Assembly: GCA_949283375.1 (NCBI GenBank)
Contig: CASDSM010000012.1
Span: 108,827 to 169,577, forward strand
Direction: 5' to 3'
Length of the DNA stretch: 60,751 nucleotides
Source: an uncultured Eubacteriales bacterium
GTDB lineage: Bacteria; Bacillota; Clostridia; Oscillospirales; Oscillospiraceae
Positions within the stretch are counted from its first letter, which is position 1, and every line of letters begins with the position of its first letter. Below the pieces are notes generated by a model. The model had not been told where the DNA came from and made no database searches. It saw nothing but the letters and a program-made list of their open reading frames with translations. The position numbers and the translations under genes are program-made. Below, one piece after another: positions 36,199-43,769 of this stretch.

Positions 36199-36227
36199 TT
36201 GCATTTTCCCGAAATTTTCGCTATGAT
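36199..36227 (+). promoter_or_regulatory. Promoter of the RpiR-type regulator operon
   Basis: TTGCAT (36199-36204), 17-bp spacer, TATGAT (36222-36227). The transcript would carry about 115 nt of leader before GTG 36352. Confidence 0.75.
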
Positions 36228-36351
36228 AGTGTCTGTCAGAATGACGCGCCGCAGATTCATGCATGTTTTCCGGAAGAAAACGGTATGAACGCGCGGTAGT
36301 ACGCGAGCGCCGGAGGCAGAGCGTCCGGCGCGGGGGAAGGGTGCAGACACA

Positions 36352-37218
36352 GTGCCGAACGATATTTTGACGACAATCCAGGAGAATATGTCCGGCTTTT
36401 CCAAGGGACAGAAGCTGATTGGCAATTATATCCTCAACTACTATGACAAGGCCGCCTTCATGACGGCCAGCAAGCTGGGCAAGACGGTCCACGTCAGCGA
36501 GTCCACCGTGGTCCGCTTTGCCGCCGAACTCGGATTTGACGGATATCCCAGCATGCAGAAGGCGCTTCAGGAGATGATCCGCAACAAGCTCACCTCCATC
36601 CAGCGCATCGAGGTCTCCAATGACCGCATCGGCAATCAGGACGTGCTGTCCATGGTGATGCAGGCGGACGTGGAGAAGATCCGCATGACGCTGGAGGAGA
36701 CCGACCGGGAGAGCTTTGCCCACGCGGTGGACGCCATCTGCCGGGCCAAGACGATCTACATCTTGGGCGTGCGCTCCGCCAGCGTGCTGGCCAATTTCCT
36801 GGCCTTCTACTTCCACTACATCTTTGACCACGTCATCAACATCGCCACTGTCTCCATCAGCGAGGTCTTTGAGCAGGCGATCCACGTCGGCCCGGAGGAT
36901 GTGTTCATCGGCCTGTCCTTCCCGCGCTACTCCAAGCGGACGGTGACGGCGATGGGCTATGCCAAGAGCCAGGGCGCGCAGGTGATCGCCATCACGGACA
37001 GCAAGACCTCGCCGTTGCTCCCGCTGGCGGACGTCTCCCTGATCGCCAAGAGCGATATGGCCTCCTTTGTCGACTCTCTGGTGGCCCCGCTCAGCCTGGT
37101 CAACGCGCTGATCGTGGCTGTCAGCCGGAAAAAGGAGCAGGAGCTCCAGATCACCTTGGGCAAGCTGGAGGAGATCTGGGCGAAGTATGACGTCTACGAC
37201 AAGCCCGCCGGCAACTGA
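36352..37218 (+). CDS. MurR/RpiR family transcriptional regulator
   Basis: 288 aa. N-terminal RpiR helix-turn-helix (MTASKLGKTVHVSESTVVRFAAELGF-type, residues ~35-65) and a C-terminal SIS sugar-phosphate-binding domain (about 125-260; IYILGVRSASVLANFLAFYF, PEDVFIGLSFPRYSKRT). Members sense sugar phosphates. Start is GTG 36352 with AAGGGTG 8 nt upstream. Its own promoter and a nearby inverted repeat suggest autoregulation. It is followed by a flavoprotein and cmk, none an obvious sugar target, so its regulon probably lies elsewhere. Confidence 0.9.
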   Translation: MPNDILTTIQENMSGFSKGQKLIGNYILNYYDKAAFMTASKLGKTVHVSESTVVRFAAELGFDGYPSMQKALQEMIRNKLTSIQRIEVSNDRIGNQDVLSMVMQADVEKIRMTLEETDRESFAHAVDAICRAKTIYILGVRSASVLANFLAFYFHYIFDHVINIATVSISEVFEQAIHVGPEDVFIGLSFPRYSKRTVTAMGYAKSQGAQVIAITDSKTSPLLPLADVSLIAKSDMASFVDSLVAPLSLVNALIVAVSRKKEQELQITLGKLEEIWAKYDVYDKPAGN

Positions 37219-37231
37219 GGGGGCGTTTCAT

Positions 37232-38488
37232 TTGCAGGAAAAGCAGATCGCCGTCATCGGCGGCGGACCGGCCGGGATGATGGCGGCGCTCGCGGCGGCG
37301 CGTCAGGGCGCGCAGGTGACACTGATCGACCGCAACCGCACCCTGGGGCGCAAGCTGCGCATCACCGGCAAGGGCCGGTGCAACGTGGCCAACGACTGCA
37401 CAGCGGAGGAGGTCCTGCGCCACATCCCGCGCAACAGCCGCTTCCTCTACAGCGCGCTCAGCCAGTTCTCGCCGGAGGATGTCAGACAGTTTTTTGAACA
37501 GCTCGGTGTCCCGCTCAAGACAGAGCGGGGCAATCGCATGTTTCCGGTCTCCGACCACGCGCACGATGTGGCGGACGCCCTCGTCAAGGCCCTCCGGGAG
37601 GAGGGGGTGACGGTCCGCACCGGCCGTGTCGCGGCCCTGCTCACGGCGCACGGGGCGGTCTCCGGCCTCAAGCTGGAGAGCGGGGAGCGGCTCCGGGCGC
37701 AGGCGGCTGTGATCGCCACCGGCGGTCTCTCCTATCCGGCAACCGGCTCGACGGGGGACGGCTACCGCTTGGCGAAGATGGCGGGGCATACCATCGCAGA
37801 GCCGCGGGCCTCGCTGGTGCCGCTGGAGGCGGAGCACTGCTGCGCGGCCCTGCAGGGCCTGAGCCTGCGCAATGTCGCCATCTGCGTGCGCAATCAGGAG
37901 GGAAAGCCGCTCTACCGCGATTTCGGAGAGCTGCTGTTCACCCACTTCGGCCTCTCAGGCCCGCTGGTGCTCAGCGCGAGCGCCCATATGCGGGACTTTT
38001 CGCGGGAGCACTACCGGATCGAGATCGACCTTAAGCCTGCGCTGGATGAGAAGACGCTGGACGCCCGCCTGTTGCGCGACTTTCAGCAGAACAACAACCG
38101 CGGCTTCCAGAACAGCCTGCACGGCCTGCTGCCGCGCCTGCTGATTCCGGAGGTGGTGCGCCGCTCCGGCATCCCGCCGGAGACCAGAATTCACGACATC
38201 ACCCGCCAGCAGCGCCAGCAGCTCCTGCGGGTGCTCAAGTGTTTTACGGTGGAGATCACCGGGCCGCGCCCGGTGCGCGATGCCATTATCACCTCCGGCG
38301 GTGTGACCGTCTCCGAGGTGAATCCGGCCACGATGGCCTCCAAACGCCTGCCCGGCCTCTATTTTGCCGGCGAGGTGCTGGATGTGGACGGCTATACGGG
38401 CGGATTTAATCTACAGATCGCCTGGTCCACCGGCTATGCCGCCGGATGCTGGGCGGCCTGGGACCCTGTCCCGGGCCAGGAGGGATGA
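37232..38488 (+). CDS. HI0933-family NAD(P)/FAD-dependent oxidoreductase (BaiN-like)
   Basis: Flavoprotein, 418 aa. The FAD-binding Rossmann motif begins at once (IAVIGGGPAGMMAALAAAR), followed by the family motif GKGRCNVAND and VIATGGLSYPATGSTGDGY; the C-terminal ends with LPGLYFAGEVLDVDGYTGGFNLQ, characteristic of HI0933-type proteins. Start is TTG 37232 with GAGGGGG 8 nt upstream; earlier in-frame codons lie within the preceding gene. The cellular substrate is unknown; a bile-acid reductase role (BaiN) has been proposed for a relative but is not shown by this context. Confidence 0.88.
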   Translation: MQEKQIAVIGGGPAGMMAALAAARQGAQVTLIDRNRTLGRKLRITGKGRCNVANDCTAEEVLRHIPRNSRFLYSALSQFSPEDVRQFFEQLGVPLKTERGNRMFPVSDHAHDVADALVKALREEGVTVRTGRVAALLTAHGAVSGLKLESGERLRAQAAVIATGGLSYPATGSTGDGYRLAKMAGHTIAEPRASLVPLEAEHCCAALQGLSLRNVAICVRNQEGKPLYRDFGELLFTHFGLSGPLVLSASAHMRDFSREHYRIEIDLKPALDEKTLDARLLRDFQQNNNRGFQNSLHGLLPRLLIPEVVRRSGIPPETRIHDITRQQRQQLLRVLKCFTVEITGPRPVRDAIITSGGVTVSEVNPATMASKRLPGLYFAGEVLDVDGYTGGFNLQIAWSTGYAAGCWAAWDPVPGQEG

Positions 38489-38493
38489 ATCGA

Positions 38494-39168
38494 ATGTCAT
38501 TTGTCAGCATTGCCCTGGATGGTCCGTCCGGCGCGGGAAAGAGCACTCTGGCGCGCCGGCTGGCGGAGACGCTGGGCTATCTCTATGTCGATACCGGCGC
38601 GATCTACCGGACGGTGGGCCTCTGGGTGCGCCGGCAGAGCTGCGATCCGGGGGAGGAGGCGGCGGTCTCCGCACTGCTCGGACGACTTGAGATCCGGATG
38701 CAGGTGGAGCAGGACGGAGTGCAGCACATGTACCTGAATGGGGAAGATGTGACCGGCCAGATTCGGGAGCCGGAGATCTCCATGTATGCCTCGGCCGTCT
38801 CCGCGCTGCCGCCTGTGCGCGCCTTTCTGCTGGAGATGCAGCGCCAGCTCGCGCGCACCCACAGCGTTGTGATGGACGGTCGGGACATCGGCACGGTGGT
38901 CCTGCCGGACGCAACGGTGAAGATTTTCCTCACCGCTGTCCCGGAGGTGCGCGCCCGGCGCCGCTGGCTGGAGCTGCGTGAGCGGGGCAATACGGACTCC
39001 TATGAGCAGGTCCTGCAGGATGTCATCCGCCGCGACGAGCAGGACAGGAACCGGGCGATCGCCCCGCTGCGTCAGGCGGAGGACGCCGTACTGCTGGACA
39101 CCTCCGGGCTGGATCTGGAGGAGAGCAGCCGGGCGCTGCTGGAAATTGTGAAGGAGAAGATCGGATGA
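38494..39168 (+). CDS. cmk: Cytidylate kinase
   Basis: Phosphorylates CMP/dCMP. 224 aa. Walker [10 protein letters not shown], then YVDTGAIYRTV and the family's DGRDIGTVVLPDA. I chose ATG 38494, 9 nt after AGGAGGG; ATG 38485 directly abuts that site and is too close. Stop overlaps plsC as ATGA. cmk-plsC-ispH-rpsA is a conserved Clostridia arrangement. Confidence 0.96.
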   Translation: MSFVSIALDGPSGAGKSTLARRLAETLGYLYVDTGAIYRTVGLWVRRQSCDPGEEAAVSALLGRLEIRMQVEQDGVQHMYLNGEDVTGQIREPEISMYASAVSALPPVRAFLLEMQRQLARTHSVVMDGRDIGTVVLPDATVKIFLTAVPEVRARRRWLELRERGNTDSYEQVLQDVIRRDEQDRNRAIAPLRQAEDAVLLDTSGLDLEESSRALLEIVKEKIG

Positions 39169-39809
39169 GCACAGAAACGGGAGAGAAGAAGCAAAAATAT
39201 CCCTACCGGACGGCAAAACAGTGCCGTCCCTGGTATATCCTGATCTACAGCGTGATCTGGCTCTTCTACCGGGCCATCTTCTGGCTGCGCATCAAGGGGC
39301 GGGAGAACATTCCGGACGGCCCGGCAGTGATCTGTCCGCGGCACTGCACGGCTGCCGATCCCCCTATTGCCTGCTTTGGCCTGACGAAGAAGCACTCCGC
39401 CCGCATGATGGCAAAGCAGGAGCTGCTGGAGGTCCCGGTCATCGGCCAGGCGCTCTACCTGCTCGGCGCGTTCCCGGTCAACCGGGGCGCGAATGATATG
39501 GCCGCCATCAAGAGCGCGCTGCGCTGCCTGAAGGAGGGCAGCAAACTCCTCATGTTCCCGGAGGGGACCCGCGTCCGCGAGGGAGAGACGCCGGAGGCCA
39601 AGACGGGCGCCATCATGTTCGCCCTGCGCTCTGGTGCGCCCATCGTGCCGGTCTATCTGACCCGCGCCAAGCCCTTTCGCCCGATGACGATGGTCTTCGG
39701 CGAGCCGTACCACCCGCAGATCGCCGGCCGCCGCGCCACGCCGGAGGAATACCAGCGCCTGGCCGACGAGCTGCTGCAGAAGATCTACGCGCTGGAGGAC
39801 CGGGTATGA
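39165..39809 (+). CDS. plsC: 1-acyl-sn-glycerol-3-phosphate acyltransferase
   Basis: Makes phosphatidic acid from lysophosphatidic acid at the membrane. 214 aa. One N-terminal hydrophobic segment (WYILIYSVIWLFYRAIFW). Acyltransferase motifs: HCTAAD (the HX4D catalytic motif), FPVNRG and FPEGTRVREG. Overlaps cmk by 4 nt and the next gene by 4 nt, so it is tightly coupled. Confidence 0.94.
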   Translation: MSTETGEKKQKYPYRTAKQCRPWYILIYSVIWLFYRAIFWLRIKGRENIPDGPAVICPRHCTAADPPIACFGLTKKHSARMMAKQELLEVPVIGQALYLLGAFPVNRGANDMAAIKSALRCLKEGSKLLMFPEGTRVREGETPEAKTGAIMFALRSGAPIVPVYLTRAKPFRPMTMVFGEPYHPQIAGRRATPEEYQRLADELLQKIYALEDRV

Positions 39810-41740
39810 AGGTGACGCTGGCCAAGACGGCGGGCTTCTGCTACGGTGTCCGCCGCGCGGTGGAGCTCGCCGAGCAGACCGCCCAGTCCGGCCGCGCCTG
39901 CGTGATGCTCGGCTCGATCATCCACAACGACCATGTAGTTGAGCATCTGGCCCGCCAGGGGATGGGCCGCGTGGACCGGGTGGAGGACGTGCCGGAGGGC
40001 GCTGCGGTGCTGATCCGCTCCCACGGCGAGGCGAAGGAGGTCTATGACCAGCTCCAGGCGCGCGGAATTGAGATCATCGACGCCACCTGTCCCAGCGTGG
40101 CGCGCATTCACCATCTGGTGCAGGACGCTGAGGCGCGGGGCCGCCAGCCGGTCATCATCGGACTGCCCACCCACCCGGAGGTGATGGCGATCGCCGGGTG
40201 GTGCCGGTCCCCTGTGGTGCTCAGAGACTGCGATGCGCTGGCCGCATGGCTCGCGGAAGACGCCAAACGGTACTCTCTGCCGCTGACATTTGTCTTTCAG
40301 ACAACGTCAACGCGGGAGACGTGGAAAAATTGTGAAAAATTTGCAAAAAAAGAATGTACAAACGCAGAATTATTTGATACAATATGTAATGCTACCGCCC
40401 GCAGGCAGTCGGAAGCCCAGGAGTTGGCTGCCCAAAGCGACGTGATGGTTGTCATCGGTGACCACCAGAGTTCCAATACGCGCCATCTGGCAGAGCTGTG
40501 CCAGGCGTGCTGTGGCCAGGTTTACTGGATCGAGCAGGCCGATGAGCTTGAGCTGGAGCGGTGGGGGGAAGCGTCTTGTGTTGGAATCACCGCGGGGGCA
40601 TCTACGCCCGGGTGGATAATAAAGGAGGTAAAAACCAAAATGTCTAACGAAACCAAAATGGAGATCGAGGAGTCCTTCGCCGAGCTGCTGGAGAAGTCGA
40701 TCAAAACTTTAAATACAGGAGATAAGGTTGTTGGTACCGTAGTGCAGATCACGCCGACCGATATCCAGGTCGACCTGGGCACCAAGCATGCCGGCTATAT
40801 CTCCATGTCTGAGTTTTCCGACGACCCCAGCGTGAAGGCCGATGAGGTCCTGAAGCCCGGCGATCAGATCGAGGTCCTCGTCCTGCGCGTCAACGACGGT
40901 GAGGGTGTTGTCTCCCTGTCCAAGAAGCGCCTGGACGCCAACAAGAACTGGGAGGAGATCGAGGACGCCAAGGAGAACAAGACCGTCATCGAGGCGACCA
41001 TCCGCGAGGAGAACAAGGGCGGCGTCGTGGCCAACTACAAGGGCGTGCGCGTCTTTATCCCCGCCTCTCAGACCGGCCTGCGCCGCAACGAGCCGATGAC
41101 CGGCCTGGTGGGCGAGACGGTGAAGATGCACATCACCGAGGTCAACCGCAGCCGCCGCCGCGTGGTGGGCTCCATCCGCAGCGTCGCCAGCGAGGAGCGC
41201 GCGGCCCGCAGCAAGGCGATTTGGGACACCATCGAGGTGGGCAAGCACTATTCCGGCACCGTCAAGAGCCTGACCTCTTACGGCGCGTTCGTCGATATCG
41301 GCGGCGTGGACGGCATGGTGCATATCTCTGAGCTCTCCTGGAGCCGCATCAAGCATCCCTCTGAGGTCGTCTCCGTGGGCGATCCGGTGGATGTGTATGT
41401 CATCAAGTATGACCCGGAGAAGAAGAAGATCTCTCTGGGCATGAAGGACCCCAACGAGAATCCGTGGGAGACCTTCCTGAACCGTTACTCCGTCGGCGAT
41501 GTGGCGACCGTCAAGGTGGTCAAGCTGATGAGCTTCGGCGCCTTTGCCGAGGTCGTGCCTGGCGTGGACGGCCTGATCCACATCTCCCAGATCGCGGACC
41601 ACCGCGTGGAGAAGCCGGAGGACGAGCTGAAGGAAGGCGATATCGTCGATGTCAAGATCACCGACGTGAACCTGGAGACCCGCAAGGTGTCCCTCTCCCG
41701 CCGCGCTGCCATGCAGGGCGCTGCCGAGGACGAGGAGTAA
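39806..41740 (+). CDS. ispH-rpsA: Fusion of HMB-PP reductase IspH (LytB) and ribosomal protein S1
   Basis: 644 aa in one frame. Residues 1-~275 are IspH, the last enzyme of the MEP isoprenoid pathway: three Fe-S cysteines in AGFCYGVRRAV, DATCPSVA and DTICNATARRQ, plus a GASTPGWII end. Residues ~279-644 are S1 with four S1 RNA-binding repeats (GDKVVGTVVQI, TVIEATIREEN, HYSGTVKSLTSYGAF, ATVKVVKLMSFGAF). Such fusions are known in Clostridia. There is no stop at the junction (WIIKEVKTKMSNE), yet a full ribosome binding site and ATG are retained there, so S1 may also be made alone. A terminator follows. Confidence 0.95.
   Translation: MKVTLAKTAGFCYGVRRAVELAEQTAQSGRACVMLGSIIHNDHVVEHLARQGMGRVDRVEDVPEGAAVLIRSHGEAKEVYDQLQARGIEIIDATCPSVARIHHLVQDAEARGRQPVIIGLPTHPEVMAIAGWCRSPVVLRDCDALAAWLAEDAKRYSLPLTFVFQTTSTRETWKNCEKFAKKECTNAELFDTICNATARRQSEAQELAAQSDVMVVIGDHQSSNTRHLAELCQACCGQVYWIEQADELELERWGEASCVGITAGASTPGWIIKEVKTKMSNETKMEIEESFAELLEKSIKTLNTGDKVVGTVVQITPTDIQVDLGTKHAGYISMSEFSDDPSVKADEVLKPGDQIEVLVLRVNDGEGVVSLSKKRLDANKNWEEIEDAKENKTVIEATIREENKGGVVANYKGVRVFIPASQTGLRRNEPMTGLVGETVKMHITEVNRSRRRVVGSIRSVASEERAARSKAIWDTIEVGKHYSGTVKSLTSYGAFVDIGGVDGMVHISELSWSRIKHPSEVVSVGDPVDVYVIKYDPEKKKISLGMKDPNENPWETFLNRYSVGDVATVKVVKLMSFGAFAEVVPGVDGLIHISQIADHRVEKPEDELKEGDIVDVKITDVNLETRKVSLSRRAAMQGAAEDEE
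40355..40383 (+). promoter_or_regulatory. Candidate internal promoter within the IspH part
   Basis: TGTACA (40355-40360), 17-bp spacer, extended -10 TG-A-TACAAT (40375-40383), in a stretch (about 40318-40395) whose codons switch to AT-rich choices (AAA, TTT, TTA, ATA, GAT). It would yield an S1-only mRNA starting near 40390. Confidence 0.5.
40621..40629 (+). promoter_or_regulatory. Internal consensus ribosome binding site for S1
   Basis: AAAGGAGGT, complementary to the 16S rRNA 3' end, 10 nt before an in-frame ATG at 40640. It is read as Lys-Glu-Val in the fusion frame. Confidence 0.7.
40640..41740 (+). CDS. rpsA: Internally initiated 30S ribosomal protein S1 (same frame as the fusion)
   Basis: ATG 40640 would give a 366-aa four-repeat S1, the length of free-standing Clostridia S1, beginning MSNETKMEIEESF. 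It is supported by AAAGGAGGT at 40621-40629 and a candidate promoter 260 nt upstream. This entry is an alternative product of the ispH-rpsA gene and not a separate locus. Independent expression would make sense because S1 is needed in far larger amounts than IspH. It rests on sequence signals only. Confidence 0.5.
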   Translation: MSNETKMEIEESFAELLEKSIKTLNTGDKVVGTVVQITPTDIQVDLGTKHAGYISMSEFSDDPSVKADEVLKPGDQIEVLVLRVNDGEGVVSLSKKRLDANKNWEEIEDAKENKTVIEATIREENKGGVVANYKGVRVFIPASQTGLRRNEPMTGLVGETVKMHITEVNRSRRRVVGSIRSVASEERAARSKAIWDTIEVGKHYSGTVKSLTSYGAFVDIGGVDGMVHISELSWSRIKHPSEVVSVGDPVDVYVIKYDPEKKKISLGMKDPNENPWETFLNRYSVGDVATVKVVKLMSFGAFAEVVPGVDGLIHISQIADHRVEKPEDELKEGDIVDVKITDVNLETRKVSLSRRAAMQGAAEDEE

Positions 41741-41780
41741 TCCGGTATTACGAACAAACCCCTGCGCAAAGCAGGGCGGC

Positions 41781-41815
41781 AGGGGCGGTATAGCGGTGTC
41801 TATGCCGCCCCTTTT
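41781..41815 (+). terminator. Intrinsic terminator after ispH-rpsA
   Basis: A 13-bp stem from 41781-41793 (AGGGGCGGTATAG) with 41800-41812 (CTATGCCGCCCCT), one wobble, 6-nt loop, followed by TTTT. Only 26 nt separate it from the next ATG. Confidence 0.85.
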
Positions 41816-41841
41816 CGCGTTCTGAAAGGAAGGCCCATTCT

Positions 41842-42150
41842 ATGAAGATGGACAAACGGACCATGTGGCTCTGGCGTGGTATCTCCCTTTTCTGCATTTT
41901 GATGGCGATTGGGGCGTATCAGACTTCGGTGCTCTCCTGCATCCTGATGCTTGTGGTCGGCGTTTGCTGCCTGCCCGGCACACAGTTTATTCTCTCTCGC
42001 CACATGAGCACGAAATTCCGCATCATCGTGCTGGTGGTGCTGACGGTGCTGGCACTCACCATCAGCAATGCCGAACTGCAGGTGCAGGCGGAGGCAGAGG
42101 CCGGCGCGGGAGCATCTTCCGTGTCTGACCCGGCAGAAGAGAGCGCATAA
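41842..42150 (+). CDS. Small membrane protein of unknown function
   Basis: 102 aa, not recognised. It has about three hydrophobic segments (WLWRGISLFCILMAIGAY, LSCILMLVVGVCCLPG, FRIIVLVVLTVLALTI) and then a Glu/Ala-rich soluble tail of ~30 residues. AAAGGAAGG lies 8 nt before ATG 41842, and terminators flank it on both sides. There is no room for a promoter between the upstream terminator and the start, so expression seems to need read-through from ispH-rpsA. Coding is supported by a good ribosome binding site and membrane-protein composition. Confidence 0.7.
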   Translation: MKMDKRTMWLWRGISLFCILMAIGAYQTSVLSCILMLVVGVCCLPGTQFILSRHMSTKFRIIVLVVLTVLALTISNAELQVQAEAEAGAGASSVSDPAEESA

Positions 42151-42162
42151 CGCATCACTTGA

Positions 42163-42200
42163 GAGGGGAGAGGTTCCAGCCTCTCCCTTTCTTTTTTTTC
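42163..42200 (+). terminator. Intrinsic terminator before ispD
   Basis: Stem GGGGAGAGG (42165-42173) with CCTCTCCCT (42180-42188), including one G-T wobble, TTCCAG loop, followed by a long T-rich run (TTCTTTTTTTT). Confidence 0.85.
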
Positions 42201-42207
42201 GCTTCTG

Positions 42208-42216
42208 TGGTACACT
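42208..42216 (+). promoter_or_regulatory. Possible extended -10 promoter for ispD
   Basis: TG-G-TACACT at 42208-42216, just after the terminator T run; the -35 position (TTTCTT) is poor. A promoter is needed here because terminators precede the operon. Confidence 0.4.
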
Positions 42217-42243
42217 GGAAAAAACATTGTGAGGTGATGCGCG

Positions 42244-42978
42244 GTGAAACTGACCTTTTCCTGGAACCGGCCCAGGGCGGAGACGCAGCGCCCCTGGTGC
42301 TCCGTCATCGTTCCCGCCGCCGGTTCGGCGAGCCGTATGGAGGGAACGGACAAGATTCTGGCCCCGCTGGGGGACCGGCCCGTGCTGATGCACACGCTCC
42401 GGCGGCTGCAGGAATGCCCCTATGTGGATGAGATCGTGGTGGTCACCCGGGAGGACCTGATGGCGCCCATCGGCCGTGAGGTCCGCGCCTGGAAATGCAC
42501 CAAGGTCAGCCGCATCGTCCGGGGCGGCAGGAGCCGGGCAGAGTCGGTCTGGATCGGCCTCGGCAGGGTGGACGAGCGCGCCCGGCTCATCGGCATCCAC
42601 GACGGGGCGCGGCCTCTCGTAAGCCGGCAGGTCCTCGAGGAGGTGTTCCGCGCTGCGGCGAAGACGGGCGCGGCTGCCCCGGCGGTGCCGGTGAAGGACA
42701 CGATCAAGCGGGTGGACGGCCGCGGCTGCGTGGCGGAGACGGTGGAGCGCAGTGAGCTGCGCGCCGTGCAGACGCCGCAGGTGTTCGAGGCGGACCTGAT
42801 CCGCGCGGCGCTCCAGCAGGCGCGGGAGAATGAGCTGGAGATCACGGACGACTGCTCTGCCGTGGAGGCCCTCGGGATGAAGGTGCTCCTGACGAGTGGG
42901 TCGTATGAGAACATCAAGATCACCACGCCGGTCGATCTGATTTTGGGGGAGGCGATTTTGCGGTGTCAGTCGGAATAA
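42244..42978 (+). CDS. ispD: 2-C-methyl-D-erythritol 4-phosphate cytidylyltransferase
   Basis: Third step of the MEP isoprenoid pathway: CTP plus MEP gives CDP-ME. 244 aa, with an N-terminal extension of ~18 residues before the nucleotide-binding signature VIVPAAGSASRMEGTDKIL; IHDGARPLVS, PVKDTIKRVDGRG and AVQTPQVFEADLI are diagnostic. Start GTG 42244 follows GAGGTGA by 7 nt. It overlaps ispF by 16 nt; the two act on successive intermediates. Confidence 0.95.
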   Translation: MKLTFSWNRPRAETQRPWCSVIVPAAGSASRMEGTDKILAPLGDRPVLMHTLRRLQECPYVDEIVVVTREDLMAPIGREVRAWKCTKVSRIVRGGRSRAESVWIGLGRVDERARLIGIHDGARPLVSRQVLEEVFRAAAKTGAAAPAVPVKDTIKRVDGRGCVAETVERSELRAVQTPQVFEADLIRAALQQARENELEITDDCSAVEALGMKVLLTSGSYENIKITTPVDLILGEAILRCQSE

Positions 42979-43454
42979 GAGTGGGGCACGGCTATGACGT
43001 GCATCGCCTCGTCGAGGGGCGCAGGCTGGTCCTCGGCGGGGTGGAGATCGCTTGGGAGCGAGGCCTGCTCGGCCATTCGGATGCAGATGTGCTCACTCAC
43101 GCCATTATGGACGCCCTGCTCGGCGCGGCAGGACTGTGGGACATCGGCCACGCCTTCCCGGACAACGACCCGGCCTATCTGAATATCTCCAGCCTGATCC
43201 TGCTCGAGCGCACGGTCGCCCTCGTGCGGGAGCAGGGCTATCGCGTGGTGAATGTGGACGCGACGGTGCTCGCCCAGCGGCCCAAGCTGGCGCCCTATAT
43301 CCCACAGATGCGCGAGACCATCGCCCGCTATCTCGACCTCGGCGCGCAGGATGTGAACATCAAGGCGACGACGGAGGAGGGGCTCGGCTTCACCGGCGCG
43401 GGAGAGGGGATGGCCGCCCACGCGGTCGCCTTGCTGGAGAAGATCGCAGTGTGA
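42963..43454 (+). CDS. ispF: 2-C-methyl-D-erythritol 2,4-cyclodiphosphate synthase
   Basis: MEP pathway cyclase, 163 aa, normally a homotrimer with a metal at each interface. Metal ligands in GHGYDVHRL and LLGHSDADVLTHAIMDALL; NIKATTEEGLGFTGAGEGMAA is the C-terminal signature. Start GTG 42963 lies inside the ispD end with GGGGAGG about 10 nt upstream. The intermediate kinase (ispE) is not in the window. Confidence 0.95.
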   Translation: MSVGIRVGHGYDVHRLVEGRRLVLGGVEIAWERGLLGHSDADVLTHAIMDALLGAAGLWDIGHAFPDNDPAYLNISSLILLERTVALVREQGYRVVNVDATVLAQRPKLAPYIPQMRETIARYLDLGAQDVNIKATTEEGLGFTGAGEGMAAHAVALLEKIAV

Positions 43455-43514
43455 ATATCGGTGGTACGCTCCGCCATGGGCAGGCATAGACTGCGGTGAG
43501 AGGAGCGAATCACC

Positions 43515-43769
43515 ATGGTATATTATCTCATTGTCTGTCGTTCTCTGACGTATGCGCAGAGAACGGCGGCAATTTTGGAACGGGCCGGTATTACGGCCCA
43601 TATCCTCCGCTCGCCCAGGGCAATCTCCGCCACCGGGTGCAGCCACAGCGTCAAGATCTCGCAGCGCCGTCTGGCACAGGCGCTCGTCGCGCTCAGAAGG
43701 GCGGAGCTGACGCCGCAGCAGATCTATATCACCGAGGCGGACGGCAGCTATCGTGAGGTGCGGCTGTGA
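43515..43769 (+). CDS. DUF3343 protein (putative Se/S carrier-like)
   Basis: 84 aa. It matches my recollection of DUF3343, a family described as Se/S-carrier-like: begins YYLIVCRSLTYAQRTAAILERAGI and has a conserved cysteine in ATGCSHSVKIS. AGAGGAGCG lies upstream of ATG 43515. It overlaps the start of a cysteine-desulfurase-like gene by 4 nt (GTGA), a pairing that suggests transfer of sulfur or selenium from that enzyme to this protein. The chemical role is inference. Confidence 0.72.
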   Translation: MVYYLIVCRSLTYAQRTAAILERAGITAHILRSPRAISATGCSHSVKISQRRLAQALVALRRAELTPQQIYITEADGSYREVRL

